A stretch of 5,071 nt of DNA from Patescibacteria group bacterium (GCA_018814635.1 JAHIYV010000014.1:1-5071); one strand, 5' to 3'. Shown: positions 1-5,071, counted from the first letter of the stretch. Numbers and translations: made by a program. Notes: generated from the sequence alone by a model not told the origin.

Positions 1-1
1 A

Positions 2-178
2 AAACTGTATGATAAGATTAAGAAAAGTGATATTAGCGAGATGGAAAACAAGTTAAATAATAGACCAAGAAAACGACTTAATTATTTAACTCCTTATGAA
101 GTTTTTGTTAAAAAAATGAATCCAAAAAACTTCCAGGCTCAAATTATTTTTCTCCGTATTTTTCTTTGTAGAGCATAA
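2..178 (+). CDS. IS30-family transposase, C-terminal fragment (5' end outside window)
   Basis: The frame opened at base 2 reads without a stop to TAA at 176-178, giving 58 residues. It contains the stretch ENKLNNRPRKRLNYLTPYEV, the hallmark end of IS30-type DDE transposases (LNxRPRKxLxxxTPxEVF). The catalytic DDE residues lie upstream of this segment in the family, so they would be outside the window and I cannot tell whether the gene is intact. After the PYEVF motif the reading frame continues for about 22 residues (NPKNFQAQ...) that I do not recognise as a normal IS30 ending. The last 35 bp run antisense through the 3' end of ppa, so the extra tail probably arose by read-through from the end of an element into flanking DNA. 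The family call is confident; whether the gene is functional is unknown. Confidence 0.82.
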   Translation, partial: KLYDKIKKSDISEMENKLNNRPRKRLNYLTPYEVFVKKMNPKNFQAQIIFLRIFLCRA

Positions 179-677
179 GTCCGCGCACAATCGCCTCTTG
201 CGCTGCTTTGTAATCTTGAAATCCTGTAACATCTACTTCTTTGTTTTGAATTTTTTTGTAAGTTGAAAAAAAATGTTCCATTTCCTTTATAGTATGATGG
301 TTAACATCAGAAATATCTTTAACTTTATCCCATCGCGGATCATCCACAGGAACAGCAATAATTTTATCGTCATTATCTCCTGAATCTATCATATTCATTA
401 ACCCAACCGGACGAGCATTAACTAAAATTCCATGCACCAATGGATAAGTAGTAAGCAAAATTACATCAAGCGCGTCATCATCATCCCAAAAACTTTGAGG
501 AATAAAACCATAATCAAAAGGATAATCTTGGGCAGTATGCATTGCTCTGTCAAGAGCAATAAGCCCTGTTTCTTTATCTATTTCATATTTATTCTTTGAT
601 CCTTTTGGAATTTCAATAATTACATTGACTTCTTTGGGTATATTTTCTCCCGCTGATACTTCATGCCATAAATTCAT
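144..677 (-). CDS. ppa: Inorganic pyrophosphatase, family I (soluble)
   Basis: Cytoplasmic enzyme that hydrolyses pyrophosphate to two phosphates with Mg2+, pulling nucleic acid and aminoacyl-tRNA synthesis forward. The 177 residues match the usual bacterial length (about 175). Aligned by eye to E. coli Ppa, the active-site residues are present: E22, K30, E32, R44, Y56, D66, D68, D71, D98, D103, K105, Y140 and K141. The signature normally written D-G-D-P-x-D reads D-D-D-A-L-D here (66-71); the three metal-binding aspartates are kept, but Gly becomes Asp and Pro becomes Ala. The ATG at 675-677 gives the expected N-terminus (MNLWHEVSAG) just before the EIPKGSKNKYEID core. No Shine-Dalgarno is visible upstream. 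The gene lies 117 bp downstream of nusA and may share its transcript or use its own promoter at 686-715. Its 3' end overlaps a convergent transposase tail by 35 bp. Confidence 0.96.
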   Translation of the reverse strand: MNLWHEVSAGENIPKEVNVIIEIPKGSKNKYEIDKETGLIALDRAMHTAQDYPFDYGFIPQSFWDDDDALDVILLTTYPLVHGILVNARPVGLMNMIDSGDNDDKIIAVPVDDPRWDKVKDISDVNHHTIKEMEHFFSTYKKIQNKEVDVTGFQDYKAAQEAIVRGLMLYKEKYGEK

Positions 678-685
678 ATTGTTTT

Positions 686-715
686 ATATTAAATTGATAA
701 TGTATTAAAAGTTAA
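686..715 (-). promoter_or_regulatory. Possible ppa promoter (weak)
   Basis: On the minus strand, TAATAT (686-691) could be a -10 box, with TTAACT (710-715) as a -35 at 18-bp spacing. The -10 ends only 8 bp before the ppa ATG, so a transcript from it would start at or next to the start codon. The region is almost pure AT, where such matches occur by chance, so this is a suggestion only. Confidence 0.25.
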
Positions 716-723
716 AACCGATA

Positions 724-798
724 TTAATTTCTAATTATTCTAATTAACCTAATTTCTAAACAAATCCCAATTATAATTTTTTAGAAATTAGAAATTAA
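724..798 (-). repeat. AT-only nested inverted repeats between nusA and ppa
   Basis: The segment 781-798 (TTAGAAATTAGAAATTAA) can pair with two partners. One is 724-743, which matches over 18 bp with a 2-nt bulge. The other is 749-760 (CTAATTTCTAAA), which pairs perfectly over 12 bp with 780-791. The two stems share an arm and so exclude each other. The right arm covers the nusA stop codon (795-797). There is no GC-rich stem or following U-tract, so a standard intrinsic terminator is not supported. It could be a weak terminator, an mRNA 3'-end stabiliser, or simply low-complexity AT repeats. Confidence 0.45.
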
Positions 799-2072
799 GA
801 GGTTTCTTTGTCGTCTGTTGTTTCTTGCGCAGTATCATCTGTATTGTTTACTTTGTCATTGTCAACGCTCTCTTCTTTTAGGGGATCATTTTGAACAACC
901 TCGTCACTTTTAATAATTTTTTGACCACCAACTCCCCTAATGTCCATTTTCCATCCAGTTAATTTTGCGGCAAGGCGCACATTTTGACCTCCCGCGCCAA
1001 TTGCGAGAGAAAGTTGCTCTTCTTGTACTTCTATTATAGCTTTATTCTCTTTTTTGTCTATCGTAACACTTCTTATTTTTGCAGGAGAAAGAGCGTCCTC
1101 AATAAAAAGCACGGGGTCAGCAGACCACTCAATAATATCAATTTTCTCACCACCTAATTCACTCATAACCGTTGAAACTCTCACTCCCCGTTGCCCTACA
1201 CACGATCCAACTGGATCAATATTGTCTTCGTGTGATACCACGGCTATTTTAGAACGAGAACCCGCTTCACGCGCAATACTTTTTATTTCAACAACACCCG
1301 TTGTGATTTCGGGTACCTCCATTTCAAAAAGTTTTTGGAGAAATTTTGGATGAGAACGAGATAGTTTTAAATTAATGCCCCTTGGTGTATCTTCTACCAA
1401 AAAAAGAAAGGCTTGAATGCGATCTCCTTGTTTGAATCTTTCTCCGCGAATTTGTTCGTCGTAAGAAAGAATGCCTGTGGTTTTACCCATATCAACAAAG
1501 ATATTTCCGTATTCAACTCGTTGAACTATTCCGTTGATAATTTCTCCTTGTTTTTTTCCATACTCTTCCAACGCGCTTACTTTTTCAGCTTCACGAATGC
1601 GTTGAATAATTACTTGTTTAGCGGTCTGCGCGGCAATACGACCATAATCATCATGAGTTTCAAGAGAAAAAACAACTTCTTCACCCGCCTTAATATCTTT
1701 TTTGATTTTTTGAGCATCATCAATCATAATATGATGCTCTGGATTAAACCGAATAAGAGCATCTTCTTCATCTGAATCTTTGTTCTGTTCTTTTTCTTTA
1801 GTTTTTGTTTTTTTCAACAGTTCTTCTTCTTTTGATTCTTCCTCCTCAAGGCGAAGCATATTTGGTTCAACTGCAATTTTGATTTGATAAAATTCAGCTT
1901 GTCCAGATTCAAGATTAAATTTTGCGCGAATAAACTGCCCCTTTTTCCCATAGTCTTTTTTATAAGCCGCGGCAAGCGCGTATTCAATCGCTTCAATCAC
2001 TTTTTCTCGCGGAATACCCCTCTCCTCTTCAAGTTGAGATAAAGTTCTTTGTATTGTTTTTAAATCTATCAT
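795..2072 (-). CDS. nusA: Transcription termination/antitermination factor NusA
   Basis: Binds RNA polymerase and nascent RNA, and modulates pausing, intrinsic and Rho termination, and antitermination. The order of parts is an N-terminal polymerase-binding domain (about 1-165, starting MIDLKTIQRTLSQLEEERGI), an S1 domain (about 173-240, with GEIINGIVQRVEYGNIFVD), KH1 (about 241-317, GxxG loop GQRG at 293-296 in the SCVGQRGVRV motif), and KH2 (about 318-385, loop GAGG at 359-362 in LAIGAGGQNVRLAAKLTGW). The end (386-425) is a hydrophilic, Asp/Glu-rich tail without the extra C-terminal repeats of E. coli NusA. Residues about 76-104 are a highly charged Glu/Lys stretch inserted in the N-terminal domain. 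The ATG at 2070-2072 fits the family's start; there is no Shine-Dalgarno. The usual partners rimP and infB are not next to it, and secDF lies upstream instead. Stop codon is TAA. Confidence 0.97.
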   Translation of the reverse strand: MIDLKTIQRTLSQLEEERGIPREKVIEAIEYALAAAYKKDYGKKGQFIRAKFNLESGQAEFYQIKIAVEPNMLRLEEEESKEEELLKKTKTKEKEQNKDSDEEDALIRFNPEHHIMIDDAQKIKKDIKAGEEVVFSLETHDDYGRIAAQTAKQVIIQRIREAEKVSALEEYGKKQGEIINGIVQRVEYGNIFVDMGKTTGILSYDEQIRGERFKQGDRIQAFLFLVEDTPRGINLKLSRSHPKFLQKLFEMEVPEITTGVVEIKSIAREAGSRSKIAVVSHEDNIDPVGSCVGQRGVRVSTVMSELGGEKIDIIEWSADPVLFIEDALSPAKIRSVTIDKKENKAIIEVQEEQLSLAIGAGGQNVRLAAKLTGWKMDIRGVGGQKIIKSDEVVQNDPLKEESVDNDKVNNTDDTAQETTDDKETS

Positions 2073-2086
2073 ATTTTAGTTCTATT

Positions 2087-2092
2087 ATTATA
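2087..2092 (-). promoter_or_regulatory. Possible -10 box close to nusA start
   Basis: The minus strand has a perfect TATAAT here, 14 bp before the nusA ATG. Its spacing resembles the TATAAT upstream of secD, and a transcript from it would have a leader of about 8 nt. No good -35 is found at 16-19 bp (the best is TGAACG at 18 bp, 3 of 6). The stronger full promoter match for nusA is at 2166-2193. Confidence 0.3.
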
Positions 2093-2113
2093 ATTTATAA
2101 AATAAATGCCCGT

Positions 2114-2167
2114 TCATAGACGGACGCATAAACAACCAGCACAACCAGTACAAGTATCAAGTTTCAT
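2114..2167 (-). CDS. Candidate 17-codon cysteine-rich small ORF
   Basis: An ATG (2165-2167) opens 17 codons ending in TGA (2114-2116): MKLDTCTGCAGCLCVRL. Four of 17 residues are cysteines in the pattern C-x2-C-x2-C-x-C (residues 6, 9, 12, 14), which resembles metal-binding or Fe-S ligand spacing. Part of it comes from a 9-bp tandem repeat (2132-2149) that encodes TGC and AGC. It lies 41 bp upstream of nusA on the same strand and could be a leader peptide or an independent microprotein. I recognise no family. Against it, there is no Shine-Dalgarno, and a good promoter (TTGACA/TAAAAT, 2166-2193) overlaps its start codon, so a transcript from that promoter would begin inside the ORF. It would need transcription from further upstream, for example secDF read-through. 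Confidence 0.35.
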   Translation of the reverse strand: MKLDTCTGCAGCLCVRL

Positions 2168-2193
2168 TTTAATAAATTCTAGAAAAATGTCAA
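2166..2193 (-). promoter_or_regulatory. Probable sigma-70-type promoter for nusA(-ppa)
   Basis: On the minus strand a perfect -35 TTGACA (2188-2193) is followed after 16 bp by TAAAAT (2166-2171), one mismatch from TATAAT. The predicted start is near 2158-2160, giving a leader of about 87 nt before nusA. It lies downstream of the secF-proximal repeat, consistent with nusA having its own transcription. The -10 box overlaps the ATG of the small Cys-rich ORF. Confidence 0.5.
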
Positions 2194-2283
2194 TCAACCC
2201 GTCAGTTAAAAATAAAACACACCGAAATCTACTGTAAAGATAATAAAAAACGCACTAAAATTTTATTTGCACAGGATAAATAT

Positions 2284-2333
2284 CTAAGAGCCTATTTAAG
2301 AACTTGCTTTCGAAGCGAAATTTCTCACCCAGC
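2284..2333 (+). repeat. Half copy of the foldback element, downstream of secF
   Basis: Bases 2288-2333 match the left arm of the foldback element at 4891-4935 at 43 of 46 aligned columns (two substitutions and one inserted T), in the same orientation. The four bases before it, CTAA, are also the same (2284-2287 and 4887-4890). No inverted partner with GCTGGGTG is found in the rest of the spacer, so this is a single end: either a decayed element or a solo repeat. It ends 5 bp from the secF stop codon. It contains a small hairpin (TTTCG-AAG-CGAAA) and lies in the 3' untranslated region of the secDF transcript. Confidence 0.8.
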
Positions 2334-2338
2334 TTCTA

Positions 2339-3385
2339 TTATTTACCTTGTTTTTTCCCTATTTCCACTAACAGTGGGCTTGCCAAAAAGATGGAAGAAT
2401 AAGTACCTGCAATAAGACCTATCACAAGAACAAGAGCAAAATCTTTTGTGTTTTCAGGGCCAACAAAGAAAAGAGCGAGTAATACAAAAAGTGTAGTTAA
2501 CGAAGTATTGATTGATCGTACAAAAGTTTGCTGTAAACTTTTTCCTACAATTTCACTAAAATTGCGCACGACTTTGAATTTTACATTTTCACGAACACGG
2601 TCAAAAACAACAATGGTATCGTTAACCGATAATCCTAAAATTGCCAAAAGCGCGATTACAAAAAGCGAAGTAACTTCTAGCCCAAGAAGAGCAACAACAC
2701 CCGTTGGTATTATAATATCATGTATCAAAGCAATAATCGCGACAATACCATAATTCCAAGAAGATACTTTCTCAGAAGCATGCCGAAACGCGTACGCAAT
2801 AAATAAAATAATAGCAAAAACAACTATTATAATAGCAACCCATGCCTTAGAACTAAGTTCAGCGCCAGCTGACGGACCAATTATAGAAGGTTCTGTTTTG
2901 GTGAGCATATTGGTGTTTGTTACACTTGCACCCTGAAGAGTAGTTGTGCTTGCATTTTGTGGTGCAGTTACCAATACTGGTTGTTCAAGAGAAAGTTCAG
3001 TTTCGGTGAGTATGTTTGTTGTACTTGCGTTTTGAAGTGTGGTTGTACTTGTTTTTTGTGGCATAGTTATTAACGCGGCTTGTTCAAGCGCGTTAAATAT
3101 TACTTGATGTGTTGTACTAGCTGTACTTTGCATTTGAAAATAAAAACCATTTTCGCCAATTGGTCTAATGCTTAATTTTTCCGCGCCCTCTATGTTTGCA
3201 GCTTGAATTATTTGCCTAGCTTCTGAAATTTCAGGACGATTTGTTTCATATTTTATCTCAAATTCAGAACCTCCTGTAAAATCAATTCCTATATTCAAAC
3301 CACGAATAAAAATTAAAGCCAGAGAAGTAATTACTAAAAGCCCCGAGAATATAAAAAATATTTTTCTGTATTTTATGACAAACAT
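2339..3385 (-). CDS. secF: Protein translocase subunit SecF
   Basis: Inner-membrane partner of SecD in the complex that uses the ion motive force to drive late steps of export through SecYEG. It is 348 residues. Membrane segments by eye: TM1 about 8-28, then an extracytoplasmic loop about 31-180, then five segments (about 182-200, 211-233, 237-258, 288-308, 316-340). Family motifs seen are GIDFTGGSEFEI (33-44), SIIGPSAGAEL (167-177), LGLSVNDTIVVFDRVREN (250-267) and FVRSINTSLTTL (288-299). D256 and R290 are 34 residues apart and match the ion-coupling pair D213/R247 of E. coli SecF. The loop carries a tandem-duplicated Ser/Thr/Gln-rich insert at 100-167. The ATG at 3383-3385 follows the secD stop after 3 bp. 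AAGGT about 15 nt upstream is a poor Shine-Dalgarno, so translation is probably coupled to secD. Confidence 0.96.
   Translation of the reverse strand: MFVIKYRKIFFIFSGLLVITSLALIFIRGLNIGIDFTGGSEFEIKYETNRPEISEARQIIQAANIEGAEKLSIRPIGENGFYFQMQSTASTTHQVIFNALEQAALITMPQKTSTTTLQNASTTNILTETELSLEQPVLVTAPQNASTTTLQGASVTNTNMLTKTEPSIIGPSAGAELSSKAWVAIIIVVFAIILFIAYAFRHASEKVSSWNYGIVAIIALIHDIIIPTGVVALLGLEVTSLFVIALLAILGLSVNDTIVVFDRVRENVKFKVVRNFSEIVGKSLQQTFVRSINTSLTTLFVLLALFFVGPENTKDFALVLVIGLIAGTYSSIFLASPLLVEIGKKQGK
2885..3088 (-). repeat. In-frame tandem duplication inside secF
   Basis: Two adjacent units, 2990-3088 (99 bp, SecF residues 100-132) and 2885-2989 (105 bp, residues 133-167), encode similar peptides. 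The shared skeleton is LEQxxLxTxPQxxSTTTLQ followed by xASxTN...LTxTExS. I count 22 identical residues over 33 aligned positions, with a 2-residue gap. The DNA copies are also visibly alike (AGAAAGTTCAGTTTCGGTGA against AGAAGGTTCTGTTTTGGTGA at their left ends), so the duplication looks fairly recent. It lies at the end of the first extracytoplasmic loop, just before the conserved IIGP motif. Confidence 0.9.
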
Positions 3386-3388
3386 AAA

Positions 3389-4831
3389 TTAATTATTAGA
3401 CCTTAACGACATACCAAATAGTTTTCCTATAATACGTTCATTTTTTATGGAAGAAACGGCAAGTAATAGCGTTCTACTAATTGTAATTGCAGAAAGCATA
3501 CTAATTAAAATTCCTATACTAAATGTTATCGCAAATCCTTTTATTAAGATTGTTCCAAACCAAAAAAGAACGATTGCTGTAATAATACTGGATAAATTCC
3601 CGTCACGAATTGAGGGCCATGCTCGCGCAAAACCCTCGCGAATTGCGTCTTCAAGTGTTCTTCCCGCGCGCCACTCTTCTTTCATTCTTTCAAAAATAAG
3701 AATATTCGCATCAACCGCCATCCCAATAGAAAGAATAAATCCAGCAATACCCGCCACAGTAATCGTAACAGGGAGTACTTTGAACAAAGCAAGCATTAAT
3801 ACAACATAGATACTTAAAGCGATAACAGCAAGAAATCCGGGGAGTCTATACCATAAAATTAAAAAGAGAGCTACCAACGCAAGCCCCCACACGCCTGCTT
3901 GTATACCAGAATGTAATGCTTTTTCTCCAAGCGCTGCTCCAATAGGTCTAGATGTTGATAATTCAAGTTTATCCACAGGCAAAGCTCCGGAATTAAGCCT
4001 CCATGCAAGATCTTTTGCTGTTTTCATATCAAATCCTCCGCTAAGTTCTACATTACCGCCCGTAATTCCGGTCTGCCCAAACTCTTTTTCATCAACATTT
4101 GGATTTGAAATTAAATTTCCGTCAATATAAATTGGGACTGTCTTACCTGCATTTTTTTTAGTAAGTTCAGCAAATAACTCAGCTCCTTCTGAATTAAATT
4201 TTAATAATATAAGATGCACGCGATTGGGATTGGTCGCTTTAAGAGAAGGATTATATTGATAAGACGCAGTTTCAAGAAATCGTCCCGTTAAATCAGTTTT
4301 GAGATGTATTTCTTCAAAAGCAAGTGGGTTAGGTTGGTAGTTATCACGCTTCTCAATAAGCACCGTTCTAAATTCTTCTCGCGCCGCAAGTATTTCTTTT
4401 ATTTTTTCAAAATCTTCTGCAGGCCTATTGTCTCTAAATTCAAGGACTGGAATTCCACCAATTGCAGTTTGAGCTTCTTCCAAACTATCAATGGACGGTA
4501 ATTGCACTATAAGTTTCCTTTCTTTTGTATTGTCCCCTAATCCAAATAATCCCGGTCGTTTTGTCTGAACAGTGGGTTCTGATACACCAAACATATTAAC
4601 TCTACGCTCTATTAGGCTACGCAATTGCTTCATTATATTGTCCACTTCTTCAGGGGGCGTAGAGGATACATCTACTAAATATTCAAGATGAATACCACTA
4701 GAGAGATCAAGTCCATACTTAAAGAGTTGAGGTTCTTTGTCGGGTGAAGCAACATTACGAGTAAAATCAAAATAACCAATTGCTATCCCAATTGTAATCA
4801 ACAACACAGCCATAAAAGGTATTCTTATCAT
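3389..4831 (-). CDS. secD: Protein translocase subunit SecD
   Basis: Membrane subunit that, with SecF, pulls exported proteins out of SecYEG using the ion motive force. It is 480 residues, shorter than E. coli SecD (615). TM1 is about 4-22. A large extracytoplasmic region (about 25-300) follows, including the GLDL motif (40-43, where the usual GG reads SG at 45-46), the loop GITGGNVELSGGFDM (255-269) and AWRLNSGALPV (276-286). Then come RPIGAALGEKAL (295-306) and five membrane segments (about 307-327, 331-350, 355-378, 413-433, 436-460). D374 in IGMAVDANILIFERMKEEW matches the essential D519 of E. coli SecD. The ATG at 4829-4831 starts directly at the TM1 signal-anchor. There is no Shine-Dalgarno, and a TATAAT box is 12 bp upstream. 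It is the first gene of the secD-secF operon. Confidence 0.97.
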   Translation of the reverse strand: MIRIPFMAVLLITIGIAIGYFDFTRNVASPDKEPQLFKYGLDLSSGIHLEYLVDVSSTPPEEVDNIMKQLRSLIERRVNMFGVSEPTVQTKRPGLFGLGDNTKERKLIVQLPSIDSLEEAQTAIGGIPVLEFRDNRPAEDFEKIKEILAAREEFRTVLIEKRDNYQPNPLAFEEIHLKTDLTGRFLETASYQYNPSLKATNPNRVHLILLKFNSEGAELFAELTKKNAGKTVPIYIDGNLISNPNVDEKEFGQTGITGGNVELSGGFDMKTAKDLAWRLNSGALPVDKLELSTSRPIGAALGEKALHSGIQAGVWGLALVALFLILWYRLPGFLAVIALSIYVVLMLALFKVLPVTITVAGIAGFILSIGMAVDANILIFERMKEEWRAGRTLEDAIREGFARAWPSIRDGNLSSIITAIVLFWFGTILIKGFAITFSIGILISMLSAITISRTLLLAVSSIKNERIIGKLFGMSLRSNN

Positions 4832-4843
4832 ATTAGTATAGTT

Positions 4844-4871
4844 ATTATAGGGTTTTTATAAAATTTTGCAA
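4844..4871 (-). promoter_or_regulatory. Probable secDF promoter
   Basis: The minus strand shows a perfect -10 TATAAT (4844-4849), with TTGCAA (4866-4871, 4 of 6) as -35 at 16 bp. TTTGCA one base over gives 17 bp spacing and the same score. Transcription would start near 4837, about 6 nt before the secD ATG, so the mRNA would be nearly leaderless. The -35 box is about 20 bp from the end of the foldback element. Confidence 0.5.
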
Positions 4872-4890
4872 ATAAATAAATTGTGCCTAA

Positions 4891-5068
4891 GAGCCTGTTT
4901 AAGAACTTGCTTTCGAAGCAAAATTTCCACCCAGCACCTTTTTTTACGAAAAAATTTTCTTACATTACAGTAGTAAATTACTGTTTTGTAAGTATTAAAA
5001 ATAATTGTTTTGTAAAAGAAGGTGCTGGGTGGGAATTTTTAGCCGAAATGAAGTTTTTAAACAGGCTC
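4891..5068. mobile_element. 178-bp foldback MITE-like element
   Basis: The outer arms 4891-4938 and 5021-5068 are inverted repeats with 40 of 48 identical positions and no gap. They begin GAGCCTGTTTAA and end CACCCAGCACC on the inner side. Pairing continues inward imperfectly to a central hairpin (CTTAC 4959-4963 with GTAAG 4988-4992, ACAGTA 4967-4972 with TACTGT 4979-4984, loop 4973-4978), so the whole unit is one long foldback. Both ends are flanked by TAA (4888-4890 and 5069-5071), a possible 3-bp target duplication. From memory, GAGCCTG-like tips and TNA targets occur in the IS1031-like branch of the IS5 family; that assignment is tentative. No transposase lies inside. It lies upstream of the secDF promoter. 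Confidence 0.8.
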
Positions 5069-5071
5069 TAA

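Noticed and set aside
66..85. Match of the left-edge transposase to the foldback element as its mover
   Set aside because: The protein is IS30-type (NNRPRKRLNYLTPYEVF), while the element's tips and TAA flanks suggest an IS5-like mover. A single shared 7-mer near 134-140 is too little to link them.
1054..1353. Plus-strand ORF of 99 codons opposite nusA
   Set aside because: It is antisense to the conserved KH domains of NusA, and its product has no recognisable motif; a shadow of the real gene.
1413..1775. Plus-strand ORF of 120 codons opposite nusA
   Set aside because: Antisense to the NusA S1 and N-terminal regions, rich in Phe/Asn as expected from reversed AT-rich coding DNA; no family motif.
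2254..2275. Possible terminator around TAAAATTTTA followed by a T-run on the minus strand
   Set aside because: The 10-bp palindrome leaves no loop and has no G or C pairs, and the T-run starts several bases later; not a credible intrinsic terminator.
3447..3809. Plus-strand ORF of 120 codons opposite secD
   Set aside because: Antisense to the conserved SecD membrane segments; its hydrophobic appearance mirrors the transmembrane codons on the other strand.
2284..5068. CRISPR-like or REP array reading of the repeated arms
   Set aside because: There are only three arm copies in the window, with unequal spacing and mixed orientation, and the internal mini-hairpin of the left arm is not kept in the right arm. 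A MITE plus a solo end explains them better.
4883..5071. A 62-codon plus-strand ORF starting GTG and ending at TAA 5069-5071
   Set aside because: It spans the whole foldback element and is explained by the inverted repeat. Its two ends are reverse-complement halves of the same arm, and it matches no protein family I know.

Overview
This AT-rich window carries a tail of an IS30-type transposase and four bacterial housekeeping genes, all on the minus strand. In transcription order they are secD, secF, nusA and ppa. Standard stop codons work throughout, and no in-frame TGA has to be read as an amino acid. None of the four genes has a convincing Shine-Dalgarno site. The AT-richness, short SecD and NusA proteins, missing Shine-Dalgarno sites and compact layout fit a Candidate Phyla Radiation (Patescibacteria/Parcubacteria-like) bacterium. 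That lineage call is an inference from style, not from a marker gene.

Layout from left to right: 2-178 (+) is the C-terminus of an IS30-family transposase, cut by the window edge. It overlaps the 3' end of ppa (144-677, -) tail to tail. A spacer at 678-794 holds a possible ppa promoter and AT-only nested inverted repeats. nusA lies at 795-2072 (-). The spacer 2073-2338 holds two promoter candidates, a 17-codon cysteine-rich ORF (2114-2167, -) and a 46-bp half copy of a repeat element. secF (2339-3385, -) and secD (3389-4831, -) are separated by 3 bp. A TATAAT-type promoter lies just upstream of secD. The window ends with a 178-bp foldback element (4891-5068) flanked by TAA on both sides, which looks like a non-autonomous MITE.

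How the genes work together: SecD and SecF form the accessory membrane complex that uses the proton (or sodium) motive force to help move proteins through SecYEG. NusA modulates RNA polymerase pausing, termination and antitermination. The pyrophosphatase removes the PPi made by RNA, DNA and aminoacyl-tRNA synthesis. The genes are conserved core functions, and only secD-secF is clearly one operon.

The most unusual points are the foldback element and its half copy bracketing secDF, a tandem duplication of about 34 residues in the extracytoplasmic loop of SecF, the tiny Cys-rich ORF whose start codon overlaps a good promoter, and -10 boxes placed so close to the start codons that leaderless mRNAs are likely. 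I see no clear evidence of a new defence or biosynthetic system here.
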